A program made the position numbers and the translations under genes. DNA of 64,000 bases from Trichobilharzia szidati (Eukaryota > Platyhelminthes > Trematoda > Strigeidida > Schistosomatidae). The notes below the pieces were generated by a model. It had not been told where the DNA came from. It searched no databases and saw nothing but the letters and a program-made list of their open reading frames with translations. Below are positions 10,696 through 21,483 of this stretch, in pieces. The first letter of the stretch is position 1; the number at the start of each line of letters is the position of its first letter. The stretch lies in assembly GCA_944472155.2 (NCBI GenBank), contig OX235272.1:3332354-3396353 (forward strand), written 5' to 3'.

Positions 10696-11655
10696 GTACC
10701 TAATGTGACTCAATAATGTTCGATCTACAGCATATTCCCTAAAGACGTTTTTCCCTCGTCACCAAGGTCTGCACAGTAGTAGACTGAAAGACAGTAAAAA
10801 CGTCCTTGAGTACATTTGGCGACCAAAAGATAGGACTGAATAGTTAAAACAATGAAAAGGAGAGTAAACGTAAGGCATTATGTTGGATTCAAATTCAGGT
10901 AGCCAAGGGATTAAAGCAGCCCGCCAACTATCAACAGTTCACACCCAATTGGCACTTGAACTGAAATATAAACCTGTGCTTCAGAAAGAAAACAAAGTGA
11001 AACTGTGGACTTCATGGTAAATGTAGCTAGAGTTCAACACAATACGCACTTACTTGTGTTACTGGATATATTCTAGAAATATATTTTATCTACCACATTC
11101 GAATATGTTGACTACTGTTTGCCAGCTGGTTCATTAAAATCATCAAGTTTTATAGAAAAATGAATTTTATCTGAGGGTCATGGTAAAACAGCTGTCGACT
11201 AAATTTTCGAACGAAGTGGACTGTGATCCCCCCTGCAAAGTGACTCTTACTAAAGTTGTGGAAACTGCAAGCCGATAAATGTCATTTTCTAGGACTACAA
11301 AAGACGTATTATGAGTCCGTATATCCCTCATGACCCACAGACCACATGATTGACAGTAATGTAGATTAAAAGCGACGTTATTCGTTTTATATCGATACAT
11401 TCTAACCAGCTACAGTGGTGATTTAATTGTCATGTGAAATTACTTAGCTGTAATTTCTCGTCACATTGCTTTTTCTGTAGACCAACAAAAGATATTCGTC
11501 TTCTCCGTGAGTCTTCGGTGTCATTCTCAGTGTTAGAATAGTATTCAGACCTCCGTCAGTCGTATATTTTTATGTGATACAGTAACGATAAGAAAGAACT
11601 CAACTCCTGTATCATCTTCCGACATAACTATCAACGACCGGAGATATTAAGTTTA
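10696..11655. other. no recognised gene; one unassigned minus ORF
   Basis: The longest frame is on the minus strand at 11,400-11,167 (77 codons), containing LHYCQSCGLWV and VRVTLQGGSQSTSFENLV. I do not recognise it. No clean splice acceptor precedes it. It could be a repeat-derived frame. Confidence 0.25.
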
Positions 11656-11659
11656 AGCT

Positions 11660-11860
11660 TGGAGTTCTGGTGAGAAGCTGCGGCCAGTGGATTCCACCCA
11701 CTCGTGAGTACTCACCAATGACATTGGCTAGTGGTCAAGCTAAAATCACGAATTGGTAGAAGTTAGAATTCCTGGGCTAGCCATCGAGTCAGATCCCGGT
11801 GGTTGAAAGGTTTAGGAGCTTACCTTGTGACTGGAATTTCCAGAATGTAAGCCTTAAATT
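11660..11860 (+). mobile_element. SINE2, 5' part
   Basis: Leader with GAAGCTGCGGCCAGTGG, ATGACATTGGCTAGTGGTC and CACGAATTGGTAGAAGTTAG, then the start of the tRNA-like head (ATCCCGGTGGTTGAAAGG). It stops before the hammerhead-like part. Confidence 0.65.
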
Positions 11861-12175
11861 TCACTACGCTATGAGCACATCAGGTTGAAGAATGCCCCTG
11901 TGATTTCCAGTACGATTTCAACCTCTCTTAAAGCATTCATTATACTGAAAATAAACCTTCTTGTATTTGTTTTACACTACTCAAATGTTTAAAAGTGTTT
12001 AGCCAAAGTTTCTAGTGAATACTGTGAAATGCACATTCAAATTATAATATGTTACAGTAGATGATTCGCACAGTATCAATAAAAATTATTTTGAGTAGTT
12101 CATGTTTTTCAGTGGACTCTGATTAAGAAAAAGTAACTACATATTGTTCAAACTACTTCAATTTACTGTATGATT
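11861..12175. other. no gene seen
   Basis: AT-rich sequence with no coding, RNA or repeat feature I can support. Confidence 0.4.
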
Positions 12176-12179
12176 GGAG

Positions 12180-12590
12180 GCAATCGAGAAAACCAATCAA
12201 ATTTACTTCGATTTGGTTAGTAAATACTGAGTAATTTTTAATTTCCGTTTCTATAGATGACCTTAAAGGCTAAGTTAACATCAGTCTTATGGTTTATCTC
12301 GATTAGGTGTTTAGCTATAGACGAAGTTGGCAGTCTGATACCTGCGTCTATTGGTTCTCCACAATTCATTTGTTTTTCTAATCATTTCGGGATATGCTCT
12401 CCTACCGTCATTCAAAGCACGATTACTCCTCCCTCTATATGTGTGTCCACACACACGAAAATCGGCAAACAATGTGGGGTGTGCCATAATCACCTCTGCT
12501 CTTTTGAGGTCTGCAATGGAGCATATTTCTGGCTGTCTTTTTCGACAGTTATAAGCTGGGCTGCATAACAGGTCCTACGGATGACCAAAT
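12180..12590 (-). mobile_element. PLE GIY-YIG fragment
   Basis: The minus strand reads FRVCGHTYRGRSNRALNDGR (motif HTYxGRSNR, equivalent to YIGQTSR) and in another frame SSIAKHLIEINHKTDVN with AFKVIYRN downstream. This is the PLE endonuclease domain with at least one frameshift. Confidence 0.75.
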
Positions 12591-12644
12591 TTAAACTTTG
12601 TCTCAAAATACTACTGAAAACAATTAGTCCCTTTGATAAATTTG

Positions 12645-13605
12645 AATAAGGTATTAAGAAGACAAATTTCGCAAGATGATATCGTCATTTCGTAGTTCCT
12701 CTACAACCGCTTTACAACTAACATGGCTAACAATAATAAAATAAAGTTCATGACAATTACTCAGTTAAATAAAAACAAAAGTACATACTAATGACCAATC
12801 ACATTTAAATAGGTCATGTTGTCCATGGTGGATGAAGATTGAAGTCTATTGATTTTTGTACACACAGTTTAGGCTGGATGTGATTAATTCAAAGTGCTTC
12901 CATCACCTTCAATAACCTTGAATTAGAGTAATGTGATGAGATAATTGTGAAACAGTCATTAATGATATTGATTTTGTGACCTGACATTAATAAGTGTTTT
13001 GCAATGGATGATGCTGGATTCCTATTCAGATTAATCGCGTTGGGATTTTCTATATGATTTAGTAGAGTCCATAGAATTTCTACTTCAAACTGTATTTACA
13101 AGTTCACCTGCAGCTGTGGTGACACCTATATAGGTAGAACCAACAGAATGTTCCAATGTCGTCGAAAAAACATGTTCCAAAGTGGTTACTAAATCATATA
13201 GAAAATCCCAACGCGATTAATCTGAATAGGAATCCAGCATCATCCATTGCAAAACACTTATTAATGTCAGGTCACAAAATCAATATCATTAATGACTGTT
13301 TCACAATTATCTCATCACATTACTCTAATTCAAGGTTATTGAAGGTGATGGAAGCACTTTGAATTAATCACATCCAGCCTAAACTGTGTGTACAAAAATC
13401 AATAGACTTCAATCTTCATCCACCATGGACAACATGACCTATTTAAATGTGATTGGTCATTAGTATGTACTTTTGTTTTTATTTAACTGAGTAATTGTCA
13501 TGAACTTTATTTTATTACTGTTAACCATATTAGTTGTAAATCGGTTGTAAAGAAACTACGAAATGACGATATCATCTGGCGATATTTGTCTTCTTAATGC
13601 CTTAT
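12645..13605. mobile_element. PLE head-to-head inverted dimer
   Basis: The left arm (12,645-13,062) is the near-exact reverse complement of the right arm (13,189-13,605). The right unit extends inward to about 13,080 and reads CIYKFTCSCGDTYIGRTNRM, SSIAKHLLMSGHKINIIND and KLCVQKSIDFNLHPPW, the GIY-YIG domain and C-terminus. The left unit is the same 3' half, shorter at its 5' end. Arm similarity is high, so the inversion formed at or after insertion. I found no clear target duplication. Confidence 0.8.
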
Positions 13606-14065
13606 ATAAAAATGCTACTGTTTATTTCACCATTATATGGTAATTTGACGAAAAATTTTTTTTCTTGTAGGTGATATGACACTGCTTATTGCCAATTCAT
13701 TTAAGTATTATGTCAGAATTCAAAGGACTTCAATTAACTAGGCTGTTTGAGCCACATCAAATGGAGTACAGTGCTGATGAGCTCGTTATCAAACAAGCGA
13801 GAGTGCCGTTTGATGCTTAACAGGGGGTAATTACTGACGTAAATATTCTCAAAATCTACTCACATATTGGTCACTGTGATAATATACCATCACGAAAATA
13901 AGATATTATACTCGATTTTAGAAATAAAGCTATAAGACAGAGAATATGAAAGAACAGGGGAAATATATCGTACCAAAATTCAGTAAGTACTAGTTATTTA
14001 TTTTATATAACATCTTTTGGATAAAGGATTCTTAATGTCATCTGGAAAGCACAGTGAATAATCAA
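13606..14065. other. no gene seen
   Basis: No coding, RNA or repeat feature recognised. Confidence 0.4.
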
Positions 14066-14067
14066 GT

Positions 14068-14225
14068 GTTTGTTTGTAGGGATTTGATTGGTTACAGGAT
14101 TTTATCATGAGCTGACATTAGTTAGAGAACCACTGGAAAACCTGAGATTACTGGACATCTGTTTCGTCCGTGTATGAGACTCTTCATCAGTACGCACCAA
14201 CCGAGGACCTTCTGGTTACAGTGAA
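14068..14225 (-). mobile_element. SINE2, 3' part
   Basis: Antisense SINE2: GTAGGGATTTGATTGG tail, GAGCTGACATTAGTTAGAGA, GGACATCTGTTTCGTCC (antisense hairpin) and ACTCTTCATCAGTACGCACC. The head is partly missing. Confidence 0.7.
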
Positions 14226-14299
14226 TAATGCAAGAATTTAGTCTACCTGAAACGAAGGACTCGACATATGATATCTAATTTAAGTATCCATGTACATCC

Positions 14300-14485
14300 T
14301 GCAGAAGGTTTGTAGAATTGCTCACTCAGTGGTAATGACTGCGACTTCAGCACTGGGTGATACGAGTTTGACTCTCATAAAGGGTATAAGTTCCCTCAAG
14401 ATTGCAGAGATGCCTTGCTGATGAGTGCTGAAAAGAACAAAGTCTATGTCCAAGGCTTTCTCGCAATTTCCTTCAAATATTTAAC
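14300..14485 (+). mobile_element. SINE3: tRNA-headed SINE with hammerhead
   Basis: The head has TGCTCACTCAGTGGTAATG (A-box-like) and TACGAGTTTGACTCTC (B-box-like), followed by TTCCCTCAAGATTGCAGAGA and a hammerhead-like core. It is homologous to 27,305-27,495, where A and B boxes are better kept (TAGCTCAGTGGTAACG and GAATTCGAATCTC). I do not recognise this as Sm-alpha. Confidence 0.65.
14405..14460 (+). ncRNA. SINE3 hammerhead candidate
   Basis: Stem I GCCTTG (14,412-14,417) pairs perfectly with CAAGGC (14,451-14,456). The core CTGATGA (14,418-14,424) is exact. Stem II GTGC has a partner GAAC with one mismatch, followed by AAA where GAAA is expected (G12 changed). The cleavage triplet GTC (14,448-14,450) directly precedes stem I, as required. 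The second copy at 27.4 kb keeps GCAC-GAAAC but has core changes. Confidence 0.6.
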
Positions 14486-15745
14486 ATAATGACTGTTTTA
14501 TCTAAGAACTAAAGAAAGTAAAAGTAACGTTGTTAATGCTCATTGAGCATTTACTCTGACAAATTCATCTCTTCACTAACCTCTAACAAATAGTGGGTCA
14601 TTACAACAAAGTATTCTGCCAATTCAATAATCTCATCTAATTAAACAAAGCAAGAACAGCCAAAAATGAGCAGGATAATATGACATCATCATTTTATTCC
14701 ATAGATTCTTATCATTTGGTTACAGTCTGAAGACATTTTTATATCAATATACAAAAATTCATATATTCAGAAGGGCTCTTGAATGAATGCCGTAAAAATC
14801 TTCATTAGTGCTATCAGCCATGGTAAGAACGGCTCAGTTTGCTGAACCAATTTGACTGCTGAAACCGCAAGCTTATTTGAATTTTCATCAGCGCGTAGTG
14901 TATCCTACTTTTCTCCTCTCCCTGCTGTTTCAGTCTTCTGTTTATGTCCTTGAACAACATAATGAACTCACGCTAGTTTTTAACTGACTGCCAACCTACT
15001 GCTTTGCAGAACTTCAAGAAGAAATTAAAGAAAAAATTCCGTCGATAATTAAGTCTTGAATAAATCTTACGTTCCACGAATCTTCTATTTGATGACTTAT
15101 GCGAAGAGTAAATATTTTGCAGGAAATAACACTGAGTATTGTGAACTGTATGTAAAAATGGTTTCCAGAAGAAGGATGTTGTTTATATTGACGTCAACTA
15201 GGAGTAAATTTTATCAAACTACTTATACTACTGACATATATTTGAGTAGTTCACATATTTTGGAAACATTTTAGAACTTCAAACGGTGAAATACCAGTCC
15301 TTACTCCATTAAACATTTGAACTAGCCTTCATGAAGGATGCTGAGGAATTACAACAAGAAAAGGGGAGATTTTCATCACTAAAGTAATCAGAAATGAATT
15401 TTATTTATCATTGATGATAAGATGTGAGATGTGTTGCAGTAAACTTGCAAATGAAATGTTCTGACAAGCAACACTGAAGTTGATGAATAGAACAATTACA
15501 TGTTATAGTGTGAGGTTTAAAATTTCACACAGCTGTCATTCTACTTTAATAAGTAGTTTTCAAAGTAATATCCTGACGACTATTTCAATATTGAAATTAT
15601 TTACGTTTTGAAAAGTTGGGATAGATACAAAACATAACCTCAATTTTCGACTAACGAGGTTGTTCATGAGTAGAGGGGGGTTCATAAATGTTTCAATGCT
15701 TCTTATTCACCATGCAAATGAGCATATATAATCCCCATCCAGGCA
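14486..15745. other. no recognised gene; weak exon candidate at 15,012
   Basis: Mostly unassigned AT-rich DNA. At about 14,987-15,058 a pyrimidine-rich tract and CTTTGCAG precede a short frame reading LQEEIKEKIPSIIKS and a stop, which could be a terminal exon but is too short to judge. Nothing else is supported. Confidence 0.25.
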
Positions 15746-16119
15746 TGAATGAGAACAAAACACGTAGTTCAGCGAAGAGTCTCTTTTCGGCGAATTCATT
15801 TTCTTAGCTGTACAATCATAAATATATACGTGTTATTTTGTATGTACGTGTACATTAAATTTGTCAAACAAAAATAAAACTGCTTATAGTTATTTTAACT
15901 AAACAGGTGAAGATTGGTAATTGGAGTTACGTAATACAAAATCAGTCAAGAAAATTAGGTGTTAGTTAAATTAGGGTAGTAACAAAGGTGATGAGTGAGT
16001 TTTGCTCAGGATGCACATAGGAACAAAGTAGATAATACGAAATTACGTAAGAGTTCTAAATGAATACAAGGATTATAAGCAATTAAAGAACAGGCGAAGA
16101 AACAAAATTAAGTTATCAA

Positions 16120-16955
16120 AATCAAAAAAATCAAATAAAAAAAGTTATTACCAAGACAGTAGAAGTGGTTGAGTAATCCTCTTTTGTATGCACAGCTCCG
16201 GTTTTACTATGCAAATGGCCAGAGCTTCAGCGATACAAAGAAGACGAAACTGTATTGTTTTTGATAGGTTATTCTTGACTCTGTAGATTACTTTGAAGGA
16301 AGCGTTTGTTAAAATGGAATGATCAGTGTTAACCAGGTGTTCAATTATCGCACTCCTTATATCACCACTATCGCCTTTCCGCAACCATGCTGGATAGTGT
16401 TCTTGAATCCTCTTGGACAGGATGCGCGTCGAACGACCGATGGACCTGGCTCCACAGCAGCAGGTGAACTGGTATATGCACATAGAAGTGGTCAGATGCA
16501 GGATCTTGTCCTTGAGGCTTCTGCAGATCAGTGGGCGACTGCAGAATACTATTCTTAGCGTTGCTACAAAGAATGTTCTTCTCAGAGTTGATGTGATCCT
16601 TCTTTTGAGAATATCGCTTGTTAAATCTCCCTTGAAATTCAAGTTCATGCAGAGTTTCTTTTCAGGAGCAATTAAAGTTTTGTTTCTTCGAATTCTTGGT
16701 TTGATATTTTTGTCGATAAATCTTATTGGATATTCATTTTGGATGATAAAATTTCTCTTAGAATATCTATTTCTGTTTTCAGAACGTCGGGACTACAGAT
16801 GCACCGGATGCGGGTGGCAAGTGACTTAATCAAATTCCGCTTTTGTTGAATGGGTACCCAGCTACAGAAGCTTGTTAGTTGACCATTCCAAGTATCTTTC
16901 CCATGAATGATCCAAAATGGATACCCAATAAGGTTGATTTTCTGAGAAACGGCCA
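16120..16955 (-). mobile_element. PLE: RT thumb and GIY-YIG domain
   Basis: On the minus strand: SLATRIRCICSPDVLKTEID (RT thumb region, 16.8 kb), a broken linker, then CIYQFTCCCGARSIGRSTRI, SAIIEHLVNTDHSILTN, FKVIYRVKNN and KPELCIQKRITQPLL. The 166-codon frame at 16,648-16,148 is intact over the nuclease. GIY-YIG nucleases of PLEs cut target DNA for integration. The 3' UTR probably continues to about 15.75 kb. Confidence 0.85.
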
Positions 16956-17106
16956 CAAAGATATAACAGAATGACCTTCAGCAAGAAAACAACCAATCAG
17001 AAGAGGCTGCTTCTTCACTGACAATAATGTACATAAAAATCTGTAAATATTTGTTGATTTTCTCAATAAACGATCTGTTGCCTGTCCCTTGTCTTCCGTC
17101 GTTACA
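16935..17106 (+). mobile_element. LTR-B fragment (3' part)
   Basis: Matches the 3' half of LTR-B: CTGAGAAACGGCCACAAAG, AACCAATCAGAAGA, CAATAAACGATCTGTTGCC (poly(A) signal) and the end GTCGTTACA. The 5' half is missing. Confidence 0.65.
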
Positions 17107-17530
17107 TTACTACACTTGTAATCCCTAACTGTACAAAAGAGTGAAGTTTCTCAATAATTATGATCTTACTATGTTTTTTATCCAATCTTCCTACTTACTA
17201 CACTTTTTAATTTTTTCAATTTATCCCTTAACCGGAAATAGTTCTGGAACTTTCTCACAAATGTGCACCCCCTTAGCTGATGACTTCGTCGAAGAGAAAG
17301 TTTTCTTCCCTACAACCGTCTTTTTATTAATTCCTGCGATACAGAATTAACAGCATTCTATCTCGTAAATTCCTCTCTTGACATCCAATTCGGAGAACAT
17401 TCACCATCATAACTTCTTGATGTAATTTCAAGAAATCCAGTTTGATAAACAACAGATCACTGCTCAAATATAAGGTTTGTGAGAATGCTGTCAGTATTTC
17501 TATCCTTTGAGAGATTTATAAGGTCCCAAA
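17107..17530. repeat. segment S, also present at 21.2 and 25.6 kb
   Basis: The stretch with AACCGGAAATAGTTCTGGAA and GTCGAAGAGAAAGTTTTC recurs at about 21,170-21,350 and 25,545-25,730 (CAACCAGAAATAGTTCTGG). It therefore lies both before and inside the tandem duplication, so the array may contain parts of three units. No gene recognised. Confidence 0.5.
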
Positions 17531-17678
17531 GGTCAAAGCTCTCCCCCTCTCTTGCTGAAACTAACCTTTTACCTTATAGGTTCCTTATCTGATCCCAACA
17601 AACTGAACCTATGAAAACTTATTCTCGTGCTCCTTAATGAAGAGAATCACATTTCATCATCACGCTTTTCTGTCATTT

Positions 17679-18325
17679 TGTGGTGAGCACTAGCTGCAAG
17701 CTAACATTGTAGACAACAATTTACGTCAATGCTTACGTCCCGAATCAGAGTCATGAAAAAACCAATAACAAAGACTAATGTCAAGGAACTTAATCCCTAA
17801 GTTCTCCGAAGACACTCGAACAGACAATTACTATGCACATTATTGACCTTAACTCCAAAACACAAGGGCTGGTAATAAATTTTATTGTTCGGCACTTAAA
17901 ATCAATACTCTGTACAAGGTCTATAAACAGATGTTTTACAATGAATGTACTGTACTTTTATTCGTATCCTTTCGTCTTCTTCAAACTTGAACACGATCGA
18001 ATCACTGGCGCCTTCGAGATGCCCGTCAGTGGCTACCAGTTCCAATAAACAAACGTTCAATGTTCATATTTATTTACAAACTAACCTTAAGGAACTCACC
18101 AACCAATCACACTGGACTTAACATGTGCAAATATGATTCGCAGATATATGGCTTAACTTTCTAAGAAACGGTCACAAAGGGATAACAGAGTGACCTTCAG
18201 TAAGAAAATAACCAATCAGAAGACGTTGCTTCTCCACTACCAATAATGTACATTAAAGTCTATAAATAGCTGTTGATTTGCTTAATAAAGGTTCTGTTAC
18301 CTGGCCCTTGTCTGCTGTCGTTACA
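17679..18325 (+). mobile_element. LTR-B solo LTR with nested LTR-A
   Basis: Starts TGTGGTGAGCACTAGC and ends GTCGTTACA; AATAAAGGTTCTG is the poly(A) signal region. The flanks are ATTT (17,675-17,678) and ATCT (18,326-18,329), a 4-bp target duplication with one change; the unit 2 copy keeps ATTT on both sides. LTR-A is inserted at 17,779-18,079. Confidence 0.75.
17779..18079 (+). mobile_element. LTR-A solo LTR, dated by an empty site
   Basis: Starts TGTCAAGGAACTTAATCC; the end is slightly decayed (TTTACAA). ACTAA flanks it at 17,774-17,778 and 18,080-18,084. The homologous position in unit 2 (about 22,505) lacks it and shows one GCTTAACC where this copy has ACTAACC after the element. The insertion therefore most simply follows the duplication. 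Confidence 0.8.
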
Positions 18326-18445
18326 ATCTGCTTTTTATGCACAATTATATTTTTGTCTCCCTTGATCCCCGATTGGAACATAAGGCCTCAGTAGTGCATC
18401 TCCATTTCATCCGGTTACGATCATAAATTCAACTATAAAAATTAC

Positions 18446-18592
18446 AAGCTGGTGGTTTTGGTTCTGTTTCAATAATCACCTCTTCACAATGTTGTCCATA
18501 TCGTCTTTCTGGGCATATACATTCATAAGCGCCAACACGATCAATACAAGTAGCATCATAGGCACATGGATGTGAAGCACACTCGTTGACAT
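18446..18592 (-). CDS. Jagged-like calcium-binding EGF exon, copy 1
   Basis: On the minus strand a pyrimidine-rich tract and ACCTACAG precede a 147-bp exon: (G)AT GTC AAC GAG TGT. It reads VNECASHPCAYDATCIDRVG, then AYECICPERRYGQHCEE and VIIETEPKPPA, followed by TT|GTAATT as a possible donor. Six cysteines (NEC, HPC, ATC, YEC, ICP, QHC), the D-x-N-E-C start and C-x-D-x4-Y-x-C mark a calcium-binding EGF domain. Both ends are phase 1. The pattern with CAYxATCxD and a PAC soon after resembles the last EGF of Jagged, just before its cysteine-rich region. If the donor is not used, the frame ends at a TAG soon after NFYS. No other exon of this minus-strand gene was found nearby. Confidence 0.75.
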
Positions 18593-18732
18593 CTGTAGGT
18601 ATAAAGGAGATGAGAAATAAGATAAAAATATGAGAAATTCATACATTTTTCATTCTACAGAAAGAAATATAACCTTCTTCGCTGGAGACATCTTCATTCT
18701 CCTTATTATTCGCATAAATTATTGTTTTATTA

Positions 18733-19185
18733 TTATTATTTTGGAATTCGAGTGGAACATAGGGCTTCTACAGTTCATCGGCATTTCAGTCTGTTCTCTG
18801 CACTCCTTCTTAAGTGGTTCCACGATCGCCCATAAGCTTTCAACTTTTCTTAACACAATCTCAACTATATATCATCCTTGAACCCAGACGAAATTCGTAA
18901 TTTCCTATTTGGGCCTGTCTGGCGCTTCATACCATTCAGTAGTCTCGTCAGCTTGTGTTCTATTCATCTAAGTTTTCTTCAGTGTCTCCAATGGGCTTTT
19001 GGTTCTTGGTTAGTTTGTTGGCAGACTTCTTTCTTTCTATATCTGTCTGGTTATCTTATCTTCAGGATGAAGTGTAGGTTGGTGTTGATGAAAGTTTCCA
19101 GTAGCCTGGTGCACACGTGCTATTAATGACGTCCTTACCAAGTCGGTGAACTATATAGAAGCATTAACTGATATGACGTTAGTGC
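18733..19185 (-). mobile_element. L1: old RTE-like copy
   Basis: Minus-strand L1 3' region: GAAGCCCTATGTTCC tail (plus: GGAACATAGGGCTTCTAC at 18,758-18,775) with AATAATAATAA, then decayed C-terminal text. Recurs in unit 2 at 23,070-23,520, so it predates the duplication. Confidence 0.6.
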
Positions 19186-19300
19186 TGTGAAATCCGATAA
19201 TTTCTATGAGTCTTGAAATTTCTGTAGCGGTAGGGTGTCTATCCCTACGCCCAACCTTTCCTCTGTTTCGCGCTTAGGACACAATAGTGTGTCTTACACA
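19186..19300 (-). mobile_element. SINE4 body fragment
   Basis: TTTCTGTAGCGGTAGGGTGT with CCAACCTTTCCTCTG matches the SINE4 middle (compare 37.35 and 41.95 kb). Also present in unit 2 at 23,545-23,640. Confidence 0.45.
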
Positions 19301-19930
19301 AAGATACTCTGAATTTCGATAAAGAAAGGAAGACGAAATTTGCAGTATAAAATGTGATATCGTCATTCTATTTCACAGGTTGTCATCAGCTGCAGACTAC
19401 CTGAAATTACAATGGTTATATAAGTGATAATAACATACTTTAATGTTTGAATGGTTGGTAGTAGAGAAGACATACTATAAAATTGACGCATCCAAAATGA
19501 AAGCATTACGATTTATAGTTTAAGTTCTCATCATCAATTTATACGCTTTTAAAGTGGAAAAGAGGGGGGGGGGGGGAGGGGGAAAGACAGAAAACATAAA
19601 AATTAATCAACAGAAACAGTGTTAGCTTGTAGGTTCACATAGCAACTTCAAGAAACAAAAGCGGTTACAGTTTATGAGATTAAGATTTGTTCAGTGAGTT
19701 GAGATCATTGAATTAGATGACTAATTAATGTAATCAAAATCAAAATTCACAGTTACCAAGGGAGTGAGAGGCTAATTACACTCTCTTTCTGTATGAATAA
19801 GTCTGGTTTAAATCGTTATTATTATCACCTATATAACCATTGTAATTTCAGTTAGTCTGCAGCTGATGAGAACCTGTGAAATAGAAATTTCGTCTTCCTT
19901 TCTTTATCGAAATTTATCAAGGGAACCAAA
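19300..19930 (-). mobile_element. PLE 3' end with inverted terminal piece
   Basis: The minus frame near 19,805-19,756 reads KPDLFIQKESVISLSLPW and a stop, the PLE C-terminus. The 3' UTR runs left to about 19,310. On the right, 19,815-19,925 is an inverted copy of that same 3' end (TAATTTCAG, TCTGCAGCTGATGAGAACC, TTTCGTCTTCCTTTC). This is an unequal head-to-head dimer. A G13 homopolymer lies at about 19,565-19,577. Both arms carry a hammerhead-like motif; stem III is deleted in the right one. Confidence 0.7.
19340..19410 (-). ncRNA. hammerhead-like motif of PLE, unit 1
   Basis: Minus strand: CTGCAG, core CTGATGA, short AACCTG linker, GAAA, an 8-bp stem III (ATAGAATG with CATTTTAT) and ATA before CTGCA. 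Stem I and stem III form; stem II does not. See the fuller copy at 24,191-24,242. Confidence 0.45.
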
Positions 19931-20185
19931 CGTATGAAATTTTTTTTGAAAAGACGCCTCCCTGCCCATACTCTGAATCATCAGTTACCCACCTTTCCGG
20001 CAGGATGAGCCTTACGTGCCAGAGTTAAAATGACTGCATTAACCCGATCAGAATTATATATAGTGAAGTCGGCATGATCAATTTAGAAGTTTTACTAATT
20101 AAAAATAACAATAATAACTATGATGATTTTATTCTGAACAACACATTTACAAATAGTGAATAATCTCCAAAGAAAACAGGAATCT
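19931..20185. other. no gene; C-type tail scrap
   Basis: Unassigned, repeated in unit 2. At 20,105-20,165 the minus strand resembles a C-element 3' end (ATTCAC, TGTTCAGAATAAAATC and TTATTATT). Confidence 0.4.
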
Positions 20186-20189
20186 ACAT

Positions 20190-21150
20190 TACATCATTTT
20201 ACGGAATTTTGTCCCATCTGCAACATGCTTCGACCCCCGTCGTATATCTGTCTCTTCACGACTGACCAAGTGGTATACTAAAAGCCACTGTTCTCTATTA
20301 AACGTAAATAGGGAACTCATCATGGGTAGAGAAGCTCTCGGAGAAATGAATGAAAACGGAGAACTCTTCGCCGACTTCTGCGCCTTCACAATGAACTAGT
20401 GATTGGTGGCAGCGTATACAAACACAAAGATATCCACAAGGCTACATGGGTGTCACCAGATGGGCGAAACAAAAACCAAATTGACTTCATCACAATCCCA
20501 AGGAAATGGAGGCGCAGCCTACTGGACACGAAAGTAAGAGGCATCGTTTCAACTACATGCGGAACTGACGAGGATATCAAAGCAAGAATCGGAAAAGCAA
20601 GACAAGCTTTCATTACTCTCAAGTCTGTGTGGAGGTCAACAGCATTCAGCATCAAAGATAAGATCCGGATTTTCAACTCCAATGTGAAGTCAGTACTACT
20701 TACTATATGGATCAGAGACTTGGCCAGCGCGTAATAAGCAGCATCTCAAACAAACTACAGACCTTCATTAACAGTTGTCTTGCTTAATACTCAAGATCAG
20801 ATGGCTGGCCAGAAAAGATCAGCAACAGGGATCTCTGGGAGCGAACCAACTCAGCAGGAACCGATTGTGAAACAAATAAGCAGGAAGAAATGGAGATGGA
20901 TTGGCTGGTCATACTCTGAGGAAACCATCAAGTGACATCACTAGACAAGCCATCGCTCGAGTGGAACCGGAAAGGGAAGCGGCGAGTTGATCGTCAGTGA
21001 AAGGGTGGGTGACATGGAGGAGGTCATGTGAAGAGGAGATGAAAGCATGTGGGCAGACTTGGAGCCAGGTGAAGATTCTAGCAGAGAACCGAACGCAATG
21101 GAGACGCACGGCTGAAGCCCTATTTTCCTCTAGGAATTAAAGGAAATAAT
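20190..21150 (+). mobile_element. L1 internally deleted: endonuclease joined to C-terminus, copy 1
   Basis: The first part encodes the end of an AP endonuclease domain: REALGEMNENGELFADFCAF, HKDIHKATWVSPDGRNKNQ and IDFITIPRKWRRSLLDTKVR. It joins directly to GIVSTTCGTDEDIKARIGKA of the C-terminal region, skipping the RT catalytic core. A CA insertion at about 20,390 breaks the frame (copy 2 lacks it). The tail is GAAGCCCTATTTTCC then AATAATAATAA. The same fusion in unit 2 shows that the deletion predates the duplication. Confidence 0.8.
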
Positions 21151-21169
21151 AATAAAGCAAATTAATAGA

Positions 21170-21471
21170 AAAATATGAATTTGTCATCTTGTTAATCGTT
21201 GTAATTCAACCCTCAACTAGATATAGTTCTGGAACCTTCTTGCCCATTTAGTATGTATATACACGAATGTACAGCCTGGTTGGTAACTTTGTCGAAAAGA
21301 AAATTTTCCTCATCTCCTCAAGCTTCTTTTTAATTTCTCCCACGATCTAATGTGTACATTTGCCAATGAGTTAAAAATCCAATGTAGAATAAAGCTAAAG
21401 TCTATACGGTCTGATGTCAGATATATATCACCAATCAAATAAACCTGAAGCAGTCTGATTTTATAAGTGTA
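21170..21471. repeat. segment S, copy in unit 1
   Basis: Homologous to 17,107-17,450 (partly) and 25,545-25,833. No gene recognised. Ends at TTTTGACCAACA (21,472-21,483), the left target duplication of the next L1 insertion. Confidence 0.6.
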
Positions 21472-21483
21472 TTTTGACCAACA

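Noticed and set aside
14987..15060. Terminal exon after CTTTGCAG
   Set aside because: Only about 16 codons before a stop and no partner exon; kept as a remark, not called.
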